From positions 124,001-188,000 of the forward strand of contig DAIDKP010000007.1 of assembly GCA_027449965.1 (NCBI GenBank): a DNA stretch of 64,000 bases, in the 5' to 3' direction. Shown here piece after piece: positions 9,853 to 19,332 of the stretch (within the stretch, counting starts at the first letter, position 1; every line of letters starts with the position of its first letter). Made by a program: the position numbers and the translations under genes. Source of the DNA: Acidobacteriaceae bacterium (lineage in GTDB: Bacteria > Acidobacteriota > Terriglobia > Terriglobales > Acidobacteriaceae). The notes beneath the pieces were generated by a model. That model saw only the letters and a list, made by a program, of their open reading frames with translations, had not been told where the DNA came from and searched no databases.

Positions 9853-11001
9853 TCACAGATTGCCACGCGCCTGTTGCTCGCGTTCGATGGCTTCAAAGAG
9901 CGCACGAAAATTTCCCTTGCCAAAACTGCGGCTGCCCTTGCGCTGGATAATCTCAAAGAACAGCGTCGGTCGATCCTCCACCGGACGTGTGAAAATTTGC
10001 AGCATATACCCTTCATCATCGCGATCCACCAGTATTCCCAGCTCTTCCAGATCGCCAATCGGCTCGTCGATGTGCCCAATCCGCTGCTCCAGCTCCGTGT
10101 AGTAGCTGTGCGGTACACGCAGAAACTCCACACCCTGCCGTTGCATGCTGCTCACCGTGTGCAGAATGTCATGCGTCGCAAGCGCGATGTGCTGCACCCC
10201 GGGTCCGTCATAGAACTCCAGGAACTCCTCCACCTGCGACTTGCGTCGGCCTTCCGCCGGTTCGTTGATGGGAAATTTCACATACCCGTTTCCATTCGCC
10301 ATCACCTTTGACATCAGCGCTGAATACTCCGTCGAAATATCGTTGTCGTCAAAGTGTTGATAGAGCCGGAAGCCCATCACTCGCTCATAGAACGCAACCC
10401 ACTCATCCATCTGGTGCCAGCCCACATTGCCCACCATGTGGTCGATGTGCAACAGCCCGACAGGGCGCGCAATTGCATCCTGCGGCACCGGGCGATAGCC
10501 CGGCAGAAATACCCCGCGATAATTGCGCCGCTCCACGAACGTGTGCACCGTGTCGCCATAGGCGCAGATGCTGGCCAGCGTCACCTCGCCATGTTCATCG
10601 CGCAGCATTGCCGGCTCCTGCGCGCTCCTGGCGCCGCGTTCGGTGGCTTCTCTCCACGCCTGGCATGCATTCTCCACCAGCAGCGCAATGGCATGAACGC
10701 CGTCGCCATGCCGATGGGCCTGCTCCGCGATTCGATGACTGCTTCGCAAAGCCGTCGTCAGCACAAAACGCACCTTGCCCTGCTGCAACACATAGGAGGC
10801 GCGATCATGTTGTCCTGTCTCCGGGCCACTGTAGGCCACCAGCGACATGCCAAACGCTGTGCGATAGAAATGTGCCGCCTGCTTGGCATTGCCAACGTAA
10901 AATTCCACATGATCGGTGCCCAGCAGCGGCATGAAGTCCTGCATGGCTTGAGTCTGTTCCTCAGGATGCAGCAGCGCAGGGGGATGCAGCGTAGCGCTCA
11001 T
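9853..11001 (-). CDS. hppD: 4-hydroxyphenylpyruvate dioxygenase
   Basis: Converts 4-hydroxyphenylpyruvate to homogentisate. The 382-residue protein has two vicinal-oxygen-chelate halves; the iron ligands fit HIDHMVGNV, VQHIALATHDI and the C-terminal LFFEIIQRKGSRSFGKGNF block, which includes the ligand Glu. It is the first gene of the operon. The ATG at 11001 has a strong AGAGGAG ribosome site 6 bases upstream; the open frame extends a further 69 codons, but these fall in the promoter region shared with the divergent regulator. Confidence 0.95.
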   Translation of the reverse strand: MSATLHPPALLHPEEQTQAMQDFMPLLGTDHVEFYVGNAKQAAHFYRTAFGMSLVAYSGPETGQHDRASYVLQQGKVRFVLTTALRSSHRIAEQAHRHGDGVHAIALLVENACQAWREATERGARSAQEPAMLRDEHGEVTLASICAYGDTVHTFVERRNYRGVFLPGYRPVPQDAIARPVGLLHIDHMVGNVGWHQMDEWVAFYERVMGFRLYQHFDDNDISTEYSALMSKVMANGNGYVKFPINEPAEGRRKSQVEEFLEFYDGPGVQHIALATHDILHTVSSMQRQGVEFLRVPHSYYTELEQRIGHIDEPIGDLEELGILVDRDDEGYMLQIFTRPVEDRPTLFFEIIQRKGSRSFGKGNFRALFEAIEREQQARGNL

Positions 11002-11122
11002 CGTCTTCTCCTCTGGATGATCTTTGGCGTCGGACGCAATTGCGGGAAGCGTGCGTCGAATCCGCGAAACACCTTCCACAATAGGCCTGTTTACCAACCC
11101 TGAGAAGATGAAATCAAAGGAA

Positions 11123-11139
11123 AATGCTTGCCAATGCTT
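11123..11139. promoter_or_regulatory. Direct repeat in the divergent hppD / Lrp-type regulator promoter region
   Basis: AATGCTT occurs at 11123-11129 and again at 11133-11139, one helical turn apart, in the 182-base gap between the divergent hppD and regulator genes. Position and spacing fit an operator for the adjacent Lrp/AsnC protein, but no footprint is known and the motif is short. Confidence 0.3.
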
Positions 11140-11183
11140 CACGCTGAAAGGCATAGTAACCTGTTTGCTTAAGGATCGTAACC

Positions 11184-11684
11184 ATGAGCACAAAACACAT
11201 CGCCGCACTCCCGGAGCTTGACTCCATCGCCTGGAAGATCCTCGAAGCGTTGCAACAGAACGCGCGCATCACCTTCGCGGAACTGGGCCGAAAAGTTGGC
11301 CTGTCCACGCCTGCCGTTGCAGAGCGCGTCCACCGGCTCGAGGAGTCGGGCATCATTACCGGCTACCATGCCACGGTCGATCCGGCGCGCCTCGGTATGG
11401 CGGTTCGCATCGTCGTTCGTCTCACCATTCGCGGCGGCGATCTTCAGGTCAGCCGCGCCGTCGCCGTCATCCGCGATCTTCCTGAGGTCACCCGCTGTCA
11501 TCGCGTCACGGGGGACGAGTCCTTCGTCATGGAGGCCAACGTCGTCTCCATCCGCCACATGGAGGCGCTCATCGACAAACTCGGAGCCGTCGGCGCCACC
11601 TCCACCTCCACCGTCCTCTCGTCGCCCGTCGAACGGCGACTGCTTCGCCGCAAAGATGTGGAATCTCTCACCGATCGCCATTGA
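11184..11684 (+). CDS. Lrp/AsnC-family transcriptional regulator
   Basis: A 166-residue protein with an N-terminal winged helix-turn-helix (LDSIAWKILEALQQNARITF, then ELGRKVGLSTPAVAERVHRLEESGII) and a C-terminal RAM/ligand-binding domain (VRIVVRLTIRG, CHRVTGDESFVMEANV). Family members respond to amino acids. It is transcribed away from the phenylalanine/tyrosine operon, and the shared intergenic region suggests it controls that operon in response to an aromatic amino acid (inference). It could also act on the acyl-CoA genes that start 110 bases downstream. Confidence 0.9.
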   Translation: MSTKHIAALPELDSIAWKILEALQQNARITFAELGRKVGLSTPAVAERVHRLEESGIITGYHATVDPARLGMAVRIVVRLTIRGGDLQVSRAVAVIRDLPEVTRCHRVTGDESFVMEANVVSIRHMEALIDKLGAVGATSTSTVLSSPVERRLLRRKDVESLTDRH

Positions 11685-11794
11685 AGGCTTGCATCACGTG
11701 CCATCTTTTCATCCCATCCAGTTTCTGCATCCAAACCTTGAAGCCAGTGGCACCCGCCAGGTGCTATATTCGTTGAGTTTCAGGAGCAGTCAGC

Positions 11795-13540
11795 ATGGCG
11801 CCTAAAGTCGAAACGCAAACCGCGCATCCCAGCCATCGCCTCGCCAGCGCAATTCAGCCAGACTCTTCACGCGCCATCGCCTGTCGCGACGCACTGCTCG
11901 CGCTCATGCTCACCATGCGCGATCAGGAAGCAGTGATCCGCTCCGGCGGCGGGGCCAAAGCGATTGCATCGCAGCACTCCAAGGGGCGACTTACCGCTCG
12001 CGAGCGTCTCGAAATTCTGCTTGATCCAGACGCAGAATTTCTTGAGCTTGGCTTGTGGGCCGCGCATGAAATGTACGCTGAATTTGGCGGTGCGCCCGCA
12101 GCAGGTGTCGTCACCGGCGTAGGTCGCGTGTGTGGTCGCTTGTGCATGATCATCGCCAACGATGCCACGGTCAAGGCCGGAGCGTTTTTTCCGATGACAG
12201 CCAAGAAGGTTCTGCGTGCGCAGACCATCGCTCTGGAAAACCGCATTCCCACGCTGTATCTGGTCGATTCCGCAGGCGTCTTTCTTCCGTTGCAGGAAGA
12301 TGTTTTTCCGGACACCGACGACTTCGGTCGCGTCTTCCGCAACAACGCGGTGATGAGCGCGCGCGGCATTCCGCAGATCACCGCCATCATGGGCATGTGC
12401 GTTGCCGGCGGAGCCTATCTGCCGGTGATGACCGACACGATTCTGATGACCGAGGGATCAGGTCTTTTTCTCGCCGGGCCATCGCTGGTTCAGGCGGCGA
12501 TTGGCCAGAAGACGGACGCTGAAGAGCTGGGCGGCGCGGCCATGCACGCGGAGATCTCCGGCACCGTCGATTTCCACGAACCCGAGGATCGCAGTTGTCT
12601 GCTGCGCCTGCGAGCATTGGTGGACAAGCTCGGCGACCGCTGCGCAACCTCGGCAAAGCCAGTCTTTTCGCGCACCGCCTACGATGCCGCGACCGACGCA
12701 CCGCTCCATGCCGCCGAGGAGCTCTACACCCTGATGAATCCGGCTCCCGGCGCTTCCAATGTCTACGAGATGCGCGAGATCATCGCGCGTCTGGTTGATC
12801 GCAGCGAGTTTGTCGAGTACAAGGCGGAGTTTGGACGCACGCTGGTGTGCGGCTACGCGCGCATCGGCGGCTTCGCCGTGGGCATCGTCGCTAACCAGAA
12901 GACGAATCAGCGCACGACCGTTGCCACCGGACCACAGGCCGGCACGCAGCGTATCGAAGTCGGTGGCGTCATCTATACCGAAGCCGCGCAGAAGGCTGCG
13001 CGTTTCATCATGGACTGCAACCAGAATCTGGTGCCACTTGTATTCCTGCACGACGTCAACGGCTTCATGGTCGGCAAGGAGGCCGAGTGGTCCGGCATCA
13101 TCCGCGCCGGAGCCAAGATGGTCTCCGCGGTCAGCAACAGCGTCGTGCCCAAGATCAGCGTCATCGTCGGCGGCAGCTTCGGCGCCGGTCACTACGCCAT
13201 GTGTGGCAAGGCTTACGATCCGCGTTTTGTCTTCGCCTGGCCCACGGCGCGCTACGCCGTCATGAGTGGCGCATCCGCTGCCACCACGCTCGCCGAGGTG
13301 CGCGCGCGTCAACTGGAGCGCGAGGGCAGGGAACTGACCGATGCCGATCGAGCCGCCATCCGCGAAGAAATTCAAGCCAGCTACGACGCGCAGGCCGATC
13401 CGCGCTACGGCGCCGCCCGCTTGTGGATCGATGCCATTCTCGACCCTGCAAAGACGCGCGCAGCGTTAATCACCGCGCTGGAAGCATGCGCGCTCAATCC
13501 CGACGTTCCACCCTTTCATCCAGGCATTCTGCAGACATAA
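11795..13540 (+). CDS. Acyl-CoA carboxylase, carboxyltransferase (beta) subunit, methylcrotonyl-CoA type
   Basis: A 581-residue carboxyltransferase with both crotonase-fold halves: N-terminal GRLTARERLEILLD and LYLVDSAGVFLPLQ, C-terminal GVIYTEAAQKAARFI, FLHDVNGFMVGKEAE and GGSFGAGHYAMCGKAYDPRF. It moves carboxyl groups from biotin to an acyl-CoA, with methylcrotonyl-CoA the most likely substrate given the HMG-CoA lyase and enoyl-CoA hydratase downstream (leucine pathway). The partner biotin carboxylase/biotin carrier subunit is not in the window, so it must be encoded elsewhere. The acyl-CoA dehydrogenase starts 39 bases downstream. Confidence 0.88.
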   Translation: MAPKVETQTAHPSHRLASAIQPDSSRAIACRDALLALMLTMRDQEAVIRSGGGAKAIASQHSKGRLTARERLEILLDPDAEFLELGLWAAHEMYAEFGGAPAAGVVTGVGRVCGRLCMIIANDATVKAGAFFPMTAKKVLRAQTIALENRIPTLYLVDSAGVFLPLQEDVFPDTDDFGRVFRNNAVMSARGIPQITAIMGMCVAGGAYLPVMTDTILMTEGSGLFLAGPSLVQAAIGQKTDAEELGGAAMHAEISGTVDFHEPEDRSCLLRLRALVDKLGDRCATSAKPVFSRTAYDAATDAPLHAAEELYTLMNPAPGASNVYEMREIIARLVDRSEFVEYKAEFGRTLVCGYARIGGFAVGIVANQKTNQRTTVATGPQAGTQRIEVGGVIYTEAAQKAARFIMDCNQNLVPLVFLHDVNGFMVGKEAEWSGIIRAGAKMVSAVSNSVVPKISVIVGGSFGAGHYAMCGKAYDPRFVFAWPTARYAVMSGASAATTLAEVRARQLEREGRELTDADRAAIREEIQASYDAQADPRYGAARLWIDAILDPAKTRAALITALEACALNPDVPPFHPGILQT

Positions 13541-13579
13541 CTTTGTCTGAATCTTCCAGGTCCATTGAGGAGAATCAAC

Positions 13580-14764
13580 ATGGCCGTCGAATCCGCAAAC
13601 AGTCTTTATCCCTTCATCCACACGGAGGATCAGGAGCATCTTCGCCAGGCGATTCGCGAATTCGCCGCGCAGGAGATTGCACCCAATATCTCCGCCGGGG
13701 ACCGTGACAGCATCTTCCCGCACGAAGCCGTTCGCAAGCTCGGCCAGATGGGCCTGCTCGGCGTCATCTTCCCCGCGGAATACGGCGGCGCAGGGCTGGG
13801 ATACGTGGATTACCTGCTGGCCATCGAAGAGCTTTCCGCCGTCGATGGCTCAATCGGCATCATCGTCGCCGCGCACAACTCGCTCGGCACGAACCACATC
13901 TTTCTCGCCGGCAATGAAGAGCAGCGCCGACGCTACATTCCGCGACTGGCCACCGGTCAGTCGCTTGCCGCCTGGGGACTGACCGAGCCAGGCTCCGGCT
14001 CCGATGCCAGCAACGCTCGCACCACGGCCGTGCGCAAGGGCGACCGCTGGGTGATCAACGGCTCGAAGACCTTCATCACCAACGGCAGCTACGCCGACGT
14101 GGTCGTGGTCATCGCCGTCACCGACCGCAGCAAGGGCACGCACGGTCTCTCGGCATTCATCGTCGAAAAGGGAACACCCGGTTTTCGCCCCGGCAAAAAG
14201 GAAGACAAGCTCGGGCTGCGCGCCAGCGACACCGCGGAACTGATCTTCGAAGACTGCGAAATTCCCACGGAAAATCTGCTCGGCCACGAGGGCGAAGGCT
14301 TCGTGGACGCCATGCGCATTCTCGACGGTGGACGCATCTCGATTGCCGCGCTCTCGCTGGGCATCGGACGCGGTGCGCTCGATGCCGCATTGAAGTACGT
14401 CAAAGAGCGTCGTCAGTTTGGCAAAACCATCGCCGAGTTTCAGGGCATTCAGTGGAAGCTCGCCGATATGGCCACGGAACTCGATGCCGCGCGACTGCTC
14501 ACCCAGCGCGCCGCCGTGCTCAAGGACGCCGGTCGCAAGGTCACACGCGAATCCGCCATGGCCAAGCTCTTCGCCAGTGAAACCGCCGTTCGCATCTGCA
14601 ACGAGGCGGTGCAGTTATTTGGCGGCTATGGATTCATTAAGGATTATCCGGCGGAGAAATACTATCGCGACGTCAAGCTCTGCACCATCGGCGAAGGCAC
14701 CAGCGAGATTCAGCGCATGGTCATCGCGCGGGAAATTCTCAAGGTGTATCCTTCGCGCGGATAA
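13580..14764 (+). CDS. Acyl-CoA dehydrogenase, short-chain (SCAD-like) type
   Basis: A 394-residue FAD enzyme of full family length ([16 protein letters not shown], then [20 protein letters not shown], then the C-terminal [19 protein letters not shown]). The catalytic base of SCAD/MCAD enzymes is the Glu in the IGEGTSEIQ position, which is present. Isovaleryl-CoA dehydrogenase instead has Gly-Ala there and a Glu in an earlier helix; here that helix reads [11 protein letters not shown] with no Glu. So despite its leucine-like setting this is a short- or branched short-chain dehydrogenase rather than a canonical isovaleryl-CoA dehydrogenase. The start at 13580 has GAGGAG 6 bases upstream. Confidence 0.88.
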   Translation: MAVESANSLYPFIHTEDQEHLRQAIREFAAQEIAPNISAGDRDSIFPHEAVRKLGQMGLLGVIFPAEYGGAGLGYVDYLLAIEELSAVDGSIGIIVAAHNSLGTNHIFLAGNEEQRRRYIPRLATGQSLAAWGLTEPGSGSDASNARTTAVRKGDRWVINGSKTFITNGSYADVVVVIAVTDRSKGTHGLSAFIVEKGTPGFRPGKKEDKLGLRASDTAELIFEDCEIPTENLLGHEGEGFVDAMRILDGGRISIAALSLGIGRGALDAALKYVKERRQFGKTIAEFQGIQWKLADMATELDAARLLTQRAAVLKDAGRKVTRESAMAKLFASETAVRICNEAVQLFGGYGFIKDYPAEKYYRDVKLCTIGEGTSEIQRMVIAREILKVYPSRG

Positions 14765-14821
14765 CGCAGTGAAGAGGAGAAAACGGCTCGCACCTACAAT
14801 TGCGTCCGTCGGAGAATCGTC

Positions 14822-15736
14822 ATGAAACCGGAGACCCAGGCGGGCATCGCCGAGCGCGTCACTCTGATTGAATGTCCGCGTGACGCTTGGCAGGGATTGG
14901 CGCACCATATCCCTGCAGCAGAAAAGATCGCATACCTGCAAGCTTTGCTCGACGCCGGCTTCTGCCATCTCGACGCCGTCAGCTTTGTCTCCCCGTCCGC
15001 CGTTCCGCAGATGGCCGACTCCGAGTCGGTGCTCGCGGCCCTGCAGATTCCTCCCGATGCCGAGATCATCGGCATCGTCGCTAACGAGCGCGGCGCCGAA
15101 CGCGCCATCGCCACCGGTCGCGTCTCCACGCTTGGCTATCCCCACTCCGTCTCTGCTGCGTTTCTGGCTCGCAATCAGCATCAGACGCCCGACGCTTCTC
15201 TTCTTCTGCTGGCGCATCTTGCCAGGCTGGCTGCGGCCAGCGGCTCAGGCATGGTTGCGTATCTTTCCATGGCCTTTGGCAACCCTTACAACGAGCCGTG
15301 GTCGCTCGACTCCGTTCTCACCGCCAGTCAGCAGATCGCCGACTGCGGCGTACGCCAGCTTTCGCTTGCCGACACCGTCGGCGCAGCTACGCCCGTGCAG
15401 ATCGCCGAGACCTTTGCCGCAGTTCGCGCACGGCTGCCCCGGTTGGAAATCGGCCTGCACCTGCATGCTCGCCGTGATGCCGCCGCCGCGCTTGTCCGTG
15501 CCGCATGGAACGCAGGCTGTCGCCGTTTTGACTCGGCTCTGGGGGGTCTTGGCGGTTGTCCTTTTGCGCAGGACGCGCTCGTCGGCAATCTCCCAACGGA
15601 GACGCTTGTCGAGAGCCTCGCAGCGCTCAATCCCAGCCTTGCTCATCACACGCCCGCACAACTTGCCCGGCTGGTCTCTGCAAGCTGCGCGCTTGCCGCG
15701 GCAGCGAATCCGCCGGCACACCAGGAGTCCGCATGA
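14822..15736 (+). CDS. mvaB: Hydroxymethylglutaryl-CoA lyase
   Basis: Splits HMG-CoA into acetoacetate and acetyl-CoA. The 304-residue TIM-barrel shows the substrate and metal residues in IECPRDAWQG (usual motif xVGPRDGLQ), FVSPSAVPQMAD, the metal-binding His-x-His in GLHLHARRD, and the lyase signature GLGGCPFA near the C-terminus. The first motif departs from consensus (CPRDAW for GPRDGL) but keeps Arg and Asp. Its TGA stop overlaps the next ATG (ATGA at 15733-15736), so translation is probably coupled to the hydratase. Confidence 0.88.
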   Translation: MKPETQAGIAERVTLIECPRDAWQGLAHHIPAAEKIAYLQALLDAGFCHLDAVSFVSPSAVPQMADSESVLAALQIPPDAEIIGIVANERGAERAIATGRVSTLGYPHSVSAAFLARNQHQTPDASLLLLAHLARLAAASGSGMVAYLSMAFGNPYNEPWSLDSVLTASQQIADCGVRQLSLADTVGAATPVQIAETFAAVRARLPRLEIGLHLHARRDAAAALVRAAWNAGCRRFDSALGGLGGCPFAQDALVGNLPTETLVESLAALNPSLAHHTPAQLARLVSASCALAAAANPPAHQESA

Positions 15737-16506
15737 CCGCATCCACCGTGTTGCCTGACGATCATGATCACGTCCGAACCCTCACGCTCAACCGGCCCGA
15801 GGCGCGCAACGCCATGACGCCCGAGATGCAGGAAGAGCTCCTCGCAGCCTTTGATCGCGCCGTCAGCGATGGCATCCGTGTTCTCGTCCTCACCGGCTCC
15901 GGCAGCGCTTTCTGCGCCGGGCTTGACCTGCGCATTCTCCAGTCCATGCACACGGCCAGCGCCGATGAGCATCAGGCCTCAGCCGCGCGCATCGTCCGCC
16001 TCTTTCGCGCGCTTTGGGAGCTGCCCCTTCCCACCATCGCCGTCGTCGATGGTCCGGCCATCGCAGGTGGCGCAGGTCTGGCAACGCTTTGCGACTGGAC
16101 GCTTGCGACTCCTGCGGCAAAGTTTGCTTACACCGAAGCTCGCATCGGCTTTGTGCCCGCAGTCGTCTCGGCCTTTCTCACGCTTCAGCTTGGCGACAAA
16201 CGCAGTCGTGATCTACTCCTCAGCGCGCGCCTCTTCACCGCCGAAGAAGCGCACGCGCTCGGTCTGGTCAGCGCCGTCGTCGAGCGCGAAGAGTTGCCCC
16301 ACCGACTGCAAGCGCTCATCGCCACCCTGCTGGCCAACAGTCCGGAGTCGCTGGCGGCAACCAAGCGTCTGCTCGCCGAGCAGCAGCGTCCCTGGCTCGA
16401 TGCCGCCCTCGATGCCGCCCTTGCGGCCAACGCGGAGTCACGCCAGACACGTGACTTCCGCGAAGGCGTCGAGGCGTTTCTGGAAAAACGCAAACCGAAC
16501 TGGTAG
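15733..16506 (+). CDS. Enoyl-CoA hydratase/isomerase family protein
   Basis: A 257-residue crotonase-fold protein. The oxyanion-hole segments are visible as SAFCAGLDLRIL and IAGGAGLATLCDW. Given the upstream carboxyltransferase and HMG-CoA lyase, the best guess is methylglutaconyl-CoA hydratase of the leucine pathway, but the substrate cannot be read from the sequence. It overlaps the lyase stop by four bases. A hairpin with a T-tract follows at 16516-16538. Confidence 0.85.
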   Translation: MTASTVLPDDHDHVRTLTLNRPEARNAMTPEMQEELLAAFDRAVSDGIRVLVLTGSGSAFCAGLDLRILQSMHTASADEHQASAARIVRLFRALWELPLPTIAVVDGPAIAGGAGLATLCDWTLATPAAKFAYTEARIGFVPAVVSAFLTLQLGDKRSRDLLLSARLFTAEEAHALGLVSAVVEREELPHRLQALIATLLANSPESLAATKRLLAEQQRPWLDAALDAALAANAESRQTRDFREGVEAFLEKRKPNW

Positions 16507-16515
16507 TGCAGATCC

Positions 16516-16538
16516 AGCGCAGTTCGTGCGCTCTTTTT
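16516..16538 (+). terminator. Intrinsic terminator between the convergent hydratase and CoA-transferase genes
   Basis: AGCGCA (16516-16521) and TGCGCT (16527-16532) pair perfectly around the loop GTTCG and are followed by CTTTTT. It lies 9 bases after the hydratase stop. Confidence 0.6.
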
Positions 16539-16549
16539 CCTGGCGTGTC

Positions 16550-17188
16550 CTACGCACAGCCAAAGTGCAGCGGCGCTTCCGTGCGCTCGCACACTTGCTC
16601 ACGCGTCACTTCGGGTGCCAGTTCGACGACGTGAAATCCATCTGCCATCACGTCCATCACGGCCAGGTCCGTCACGATGCGCTGCACCACTCCGGCTCCA
16701 GTCAGCGGCAGCGTGCAGCGGCGCAGCAGCTTGGCCTCACCCTTCGGTGTCACATGCTCCATCACCACCACCACGCGCCGCACGCCGCTCACCAGGTCCA
16801 TCGCGCCGCCCATGCCCTTCACGCGTTTGCCCGGAACCATCCAGTTCGCAAGGTCGCCGTTTTCCGCCACCTGCATCGCGCCCAGAATCGCCAGATCGAT
16901 GTGCCCGCCGCGAATCATGGCAAAGGACTCGGCGCTTGAAAATGTCGCTGCGCCCGCAACCGCTGTCACCGTCTCCTTGCCCGCGTTGATCATGTCTGCA
17001 TCCACTTCCTCTTCCAGCGGATACGGTCCCATGCCCAGCAGCCCATTCTCCGATTGCAGCATCACCGTCATCTGCGGCGGAATGAAGTTCGCCACCCGCG
17101 TCGGAATCCCGATGCCCAGGTTCACATAGAATCCATCCTGCAACTCCATCGCCGCACGCTGCGCCATCTCATCCCGCGTCCACGCCAT
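16550..17188 (-). CDS. scoB: 3-oxoacid CoA-transferase, subunit B
   Basis: A 212-residue beta subunit of a family I CoA-transferase that moves CoA from succinyl-CoA (or a similar donor) to acetoacetate. The catalytic glutamate lies in the [11 protein letters not shown] motif; [13 protein letters not shown] and [15 protein letters not shown] are further family blocks. The ATG at 17188 is 2 bases after the scoA stop, so the subunits are co-translated. It fits a role in activating the acetoacetate made by the tyrosine operon and by HMG-CoA lyase. Confidence 0.93.
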   Translation of the reverse strand: MAWTRDEMAQRAAMELQDGFYVNLGIGIPTRVANFIPPQMTVMLQSENGLLGMGPYPLEEEVDADMINAGKETVTAVAGAATFSSAESFAMIRGGHIDLAILGAMQVAENGDLANWMVPGKRVKGMGGAMDLVSGVRRVVVVMEHVTPKGEAKLLRRCTLPLTGAGVVQRIVTDLAVMDVMADGFHVVELAPEVTREQVCERTEAPLHFGCA

Positions 17189-17190
17189 CG

Positions 17191-17889
17191 CTATGCCTCC
17201 CTCGTCGTCCGCTTCTCGATGCGCTTTTCCGGTGCAGGATTGTGCACCACGCGCTGCACATAAATTCCCGGCGTGTGAATCGCATCCATCTCCAGCTCGC
17301 CCGGCTCCACCAGCATCTCCACCTCGGCAATCGTCATCCGCGCGCAGGCTGCTGCCAGCGGATTGAAGTTCCGCGCCGTCTTCCGGTAGATCAGGTTGCC
17401 GCAGCGGTCGCCCTTCCACGCCTTCACCAGCGCCACATCGGCGTGAATGCCGCGCTCCAGAATGTACTCCACGCCGTCGAAGACCTTGTGCTCCTTGCCT
17501 TCGGCCACGCTGGTTCCAATTCCTGTGCGCGTATAAAAACCCGGAATCCCCGCTCCGCCTGCGCGCATCCGCTCGGCCAGCGTTCCCTGCGGGCAGAACT
17601 CCACCTCCAGCTCGCCGGTCAGGTACTGTCGCTCAAACTCCGCATTCTCCCCAACGTAACTGGAGATCATCTTCCGGATCTGCCGCGTCTCCAGCAGGAA
17701 CCCCAGCCCCCAGCCGTCCACTCCGGCATTGTTGCTGGCCACCGTCAGCCCACACGCGCCCGACTCCCGCAGCGCCAGAATCAGCGCCTCCGGAATCCCG
17801 CATAACCCGAAGCCGCCAATCGCCAGCAGCATCCCGTCGCGCACCACGCCCTCCAGCGCCGCCCGCGCATCCGGCCAAACCTTGTCCAT
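17191..17889 (-). CDS. scoA: 3-oxoacid CoA-transferase, subunit A
   Basis: A 232-residue alpha subunit, first gene of the scoAB pair. Family blocks are the N-terminal [25 protein letters not shown] (CoA-binding loop), [15 protein letters not shown], and [15 protein letters not shown]. The start at 17889 matches the family N-terminus; the open frame runs further upstream to 17958, and an ATG at 17901 is also possible because neither has a clear ribosome site. Confidence 0.92.
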   Translation of the reverse strand: MDKVWPDARAALEGVVRDGMLLAIGGFGLCGIPEALILALRESGACGLTVASNNAGVDGWGLGFLLETRQIRKMISSYVGENAEFERQYLTGELEVEFCPQGTLAERMRAGGAGIPGFYTRTGIGTSVAEGKEHKVFDGVEYILERGIHADVALVKAWKGDRCGNLIYRKTARNFNPLAAACARMTIAEVEMLVEPGELEMDAIHTPGIYVQRVVHNPAPEKRIEKRTTREA

Positions 17890-18061
17890 TCCCTGTCGCA
17901 TTCCCGCCCCAATCCGATCCCGCACGATCCTGTCGCTCCACCCCGGAAGATATCGCACCCAGGTCTCGACTCACAACCGGAAGGCATCGGTGCTTCATCG
18001 GCTGCTGAGGCAGGGCAGGCCACCCATTGCGTCTCAGATATACGGCAGGCGGCGCATCGCC

Positions 18062-18868
18062 TCAGCCGCGCACGCCGTCCAGCACTGCTCGCTGCGCGAC
18101 AAAGATCTGCTTCAGCCCGCCCTCGGCCAGGTCCAGCAGTTCGTTCAACTCGCTGCGCGAGTAGCTGCCTTTTTCCGCCGTCGCCTGCGTCTCCACCAGG
18201 CCGCCGTCTTCGGTCATCACCACATTCATGTCCACCTCGGCCTGCGCGTCCTCCTCGTAACAAAGGTCAAGCAACGCCCGCCCCGCCACGCGTCCCACGG
18301 AAGTCGCCGCCACCATCTGCCGCAACGGGGACTTCGCCAGCGTTCCCGCCTTCACCAGCGCGCCCAGAGCCAACTCCAGCGCCACCGCCGCTCCGGTAAT
18401 CGCCGCCGTTCGCGTTCCTCCATCCGCCTGCAAGACATCGCAATCCAGAATCACCGTCCGCTCGCCCAGCGCCTTCAAGTCCACAGCGCCACGCAGGCTG
18501 CGCCCGATCAGCCGCTGAATCTCATGCGTCCTGCCGCCAATCTTGCCGCGCTCGCTCTCCCTCGGTGTCCGCGTCAGCGTCGCCCGCGGCAGCATCGCAT
18601 ACTCGGCCGTCACCCATCCCCGACCCTGGTTGCGCATCCAGCCTGGTACACCGTTCTCGATCGTCGCGTTGCACAGCACACGCGTCTGTCCCAGCTCAAT
18701 CAGCACGGAACCTTCCGCCGTGCGCACAAACCCCGGCGTCATCCTCAGAGTACGCAGCGCATCCGCCGCTCGACCCTCCGGACGCCATGGCGGCAATCCT
18801 CCCCCGCTGGAGTCCGTGGTTGCAGTTGCGGCTGGAAAAACAGGCAGGGAGTGAGTTGGAAACGTCAT
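18062..18868 (-). CDS. rph: Ribonuclease PH
   Basis: A phosphorolytic 3'-5' exoribonuclease that trims tRNA 3' ends. Family motifs: [20 protein letters not shown] at the N-terminus, [52 protein letters not shown], and [19 protein letters not shown]. The 268 residues include about 30 extra N-terminal residues before the conserved domain; the start at 18868 is the first plausible ATG but has no clear ribosome site, so an internal start is possible. Confidence 0.93.
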   Translation of the reverse strand: MTFPTHSLPVFPAATATTDSSGGGLPPWRPEGRAADALRTLRMTPGFVRTAEGSVLIELGQTRVLCNATIENGVPGWMRNQGRGWVTAEYAMLPRATLTRTPRESERGKIGGRTHEIQRLIGRSLRGAVDLKALGERTVILDCDVLQADGGTRTAAITGAAVALELALGALVKAGTLAKSPLRQMVAATSVGRVAGRALLDLCYEEDAQAEVDMNVVMTEDGGLVETQATAEKGSYSRSELNELLDLAEGGLKQIFVAQRAVLDGVRG

Positions 18869-19037
18869 CCATCGATTGTACGTTCCCGCCGCTTCGGTGC
18901 GCGGCCAGCCTTGTCCTGTCACGGCATTTCCATGTCTGTTCCCGCTTTGGGAATCGCCCATTTTGGCATTCCTTCGATGCGTCTTCCATAAGTTATTGAT
19001 ATAGAAACACTTACTTGGTTTTCTGCGTTGGCTCATT

Positions 19038-19053
19038 CCCGTTCCGGGACGGG
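19038..19053. promoter_or_regulatory. Palindrome upstream of the sigma-54 promoter (possible activator site)
   Basis: CCCGTTCCGGGACGGG is a near-perfect 16-base palindrome (two non-pairing bases). It is about 90 bases upstream of the sigma-54 promoter, a normal distance for an enhancer site of an NtrC-type activator, and such an activator is encoded just downstream. Confidence 0.35.
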
Positions 19054-19139
19054 CACATCCTCTTTCAGCACGCTTTCCCTTTTGGCAGCTTCTGTCTCAT
19101 CTCTTTTCTGTTCAGACACTTAGAATTCCTGTCCAGGTT

Positions 19140-19155
19140 TGGCACAGAACGTGCA
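19140..19155 (+). promoter_or_regulatory. Sigma-54 (-24/-12) promoter upstream of the histidine kinase gene
   Basis: TGGCACAGAACGTGCA matches the sigma-54 consensus TGGCAC-N5-TTGCA with the invariant GG (19141-19142) and GC (19153-19154) exactly 12 bases apart. Transcription would begin near 19166, leaving a leader of about 165 bases before the kinase start. Confidence 0.6.
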
Positions 19156-19198
19156 TAAAGATGGGCAGGAACGGGACAGATTTTCTCCTTGGTCGCTC

Positions 19199-19214
19199 TG
19201 GAACAGAACTTCCA
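19199..19214. promoter_or_regulatory. Inverted repeat in the kinase gene leader
   Basis: TGGAACAGAACTTCCA has perfect 5-base arms (TGGAA/TTCCA) around six bases. It lies downstream of the predicted sigma-54 start site and shares the GGAAC core with the upstream palindrome, so it may be a second regulator site. Confidence 0.25.
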
Positions 19215-19332
19215 TCCAGCCGCCCAGAGTGGGACATAACCCGAAGATAACCCGAAGAAACAGGTAAAAACCAAAGAAACCTGAAGACAAAGAAGCCCGA
19301 GAGAAAAGAACCTGCGAACAAGGAGAGCGACA

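Larger units (their letters stand above)
18869..19332. other. 464-base intergenic region with sigma-54 promoter and inverted repeats
   Basis: No gene is seen here. The region separates the divergent rph and histidine kinase genes. It carries a sigma-54-type promoter pointing to the kinase (19140-19155), a near-perfect palindrome about 90 bases upstream of it (19038-19053), and a second inverted repeat downstream (19199-19214). The leader after the promoter is rich in ACCCGAAGA and GAAAC repeats. Confidence 0.5.
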
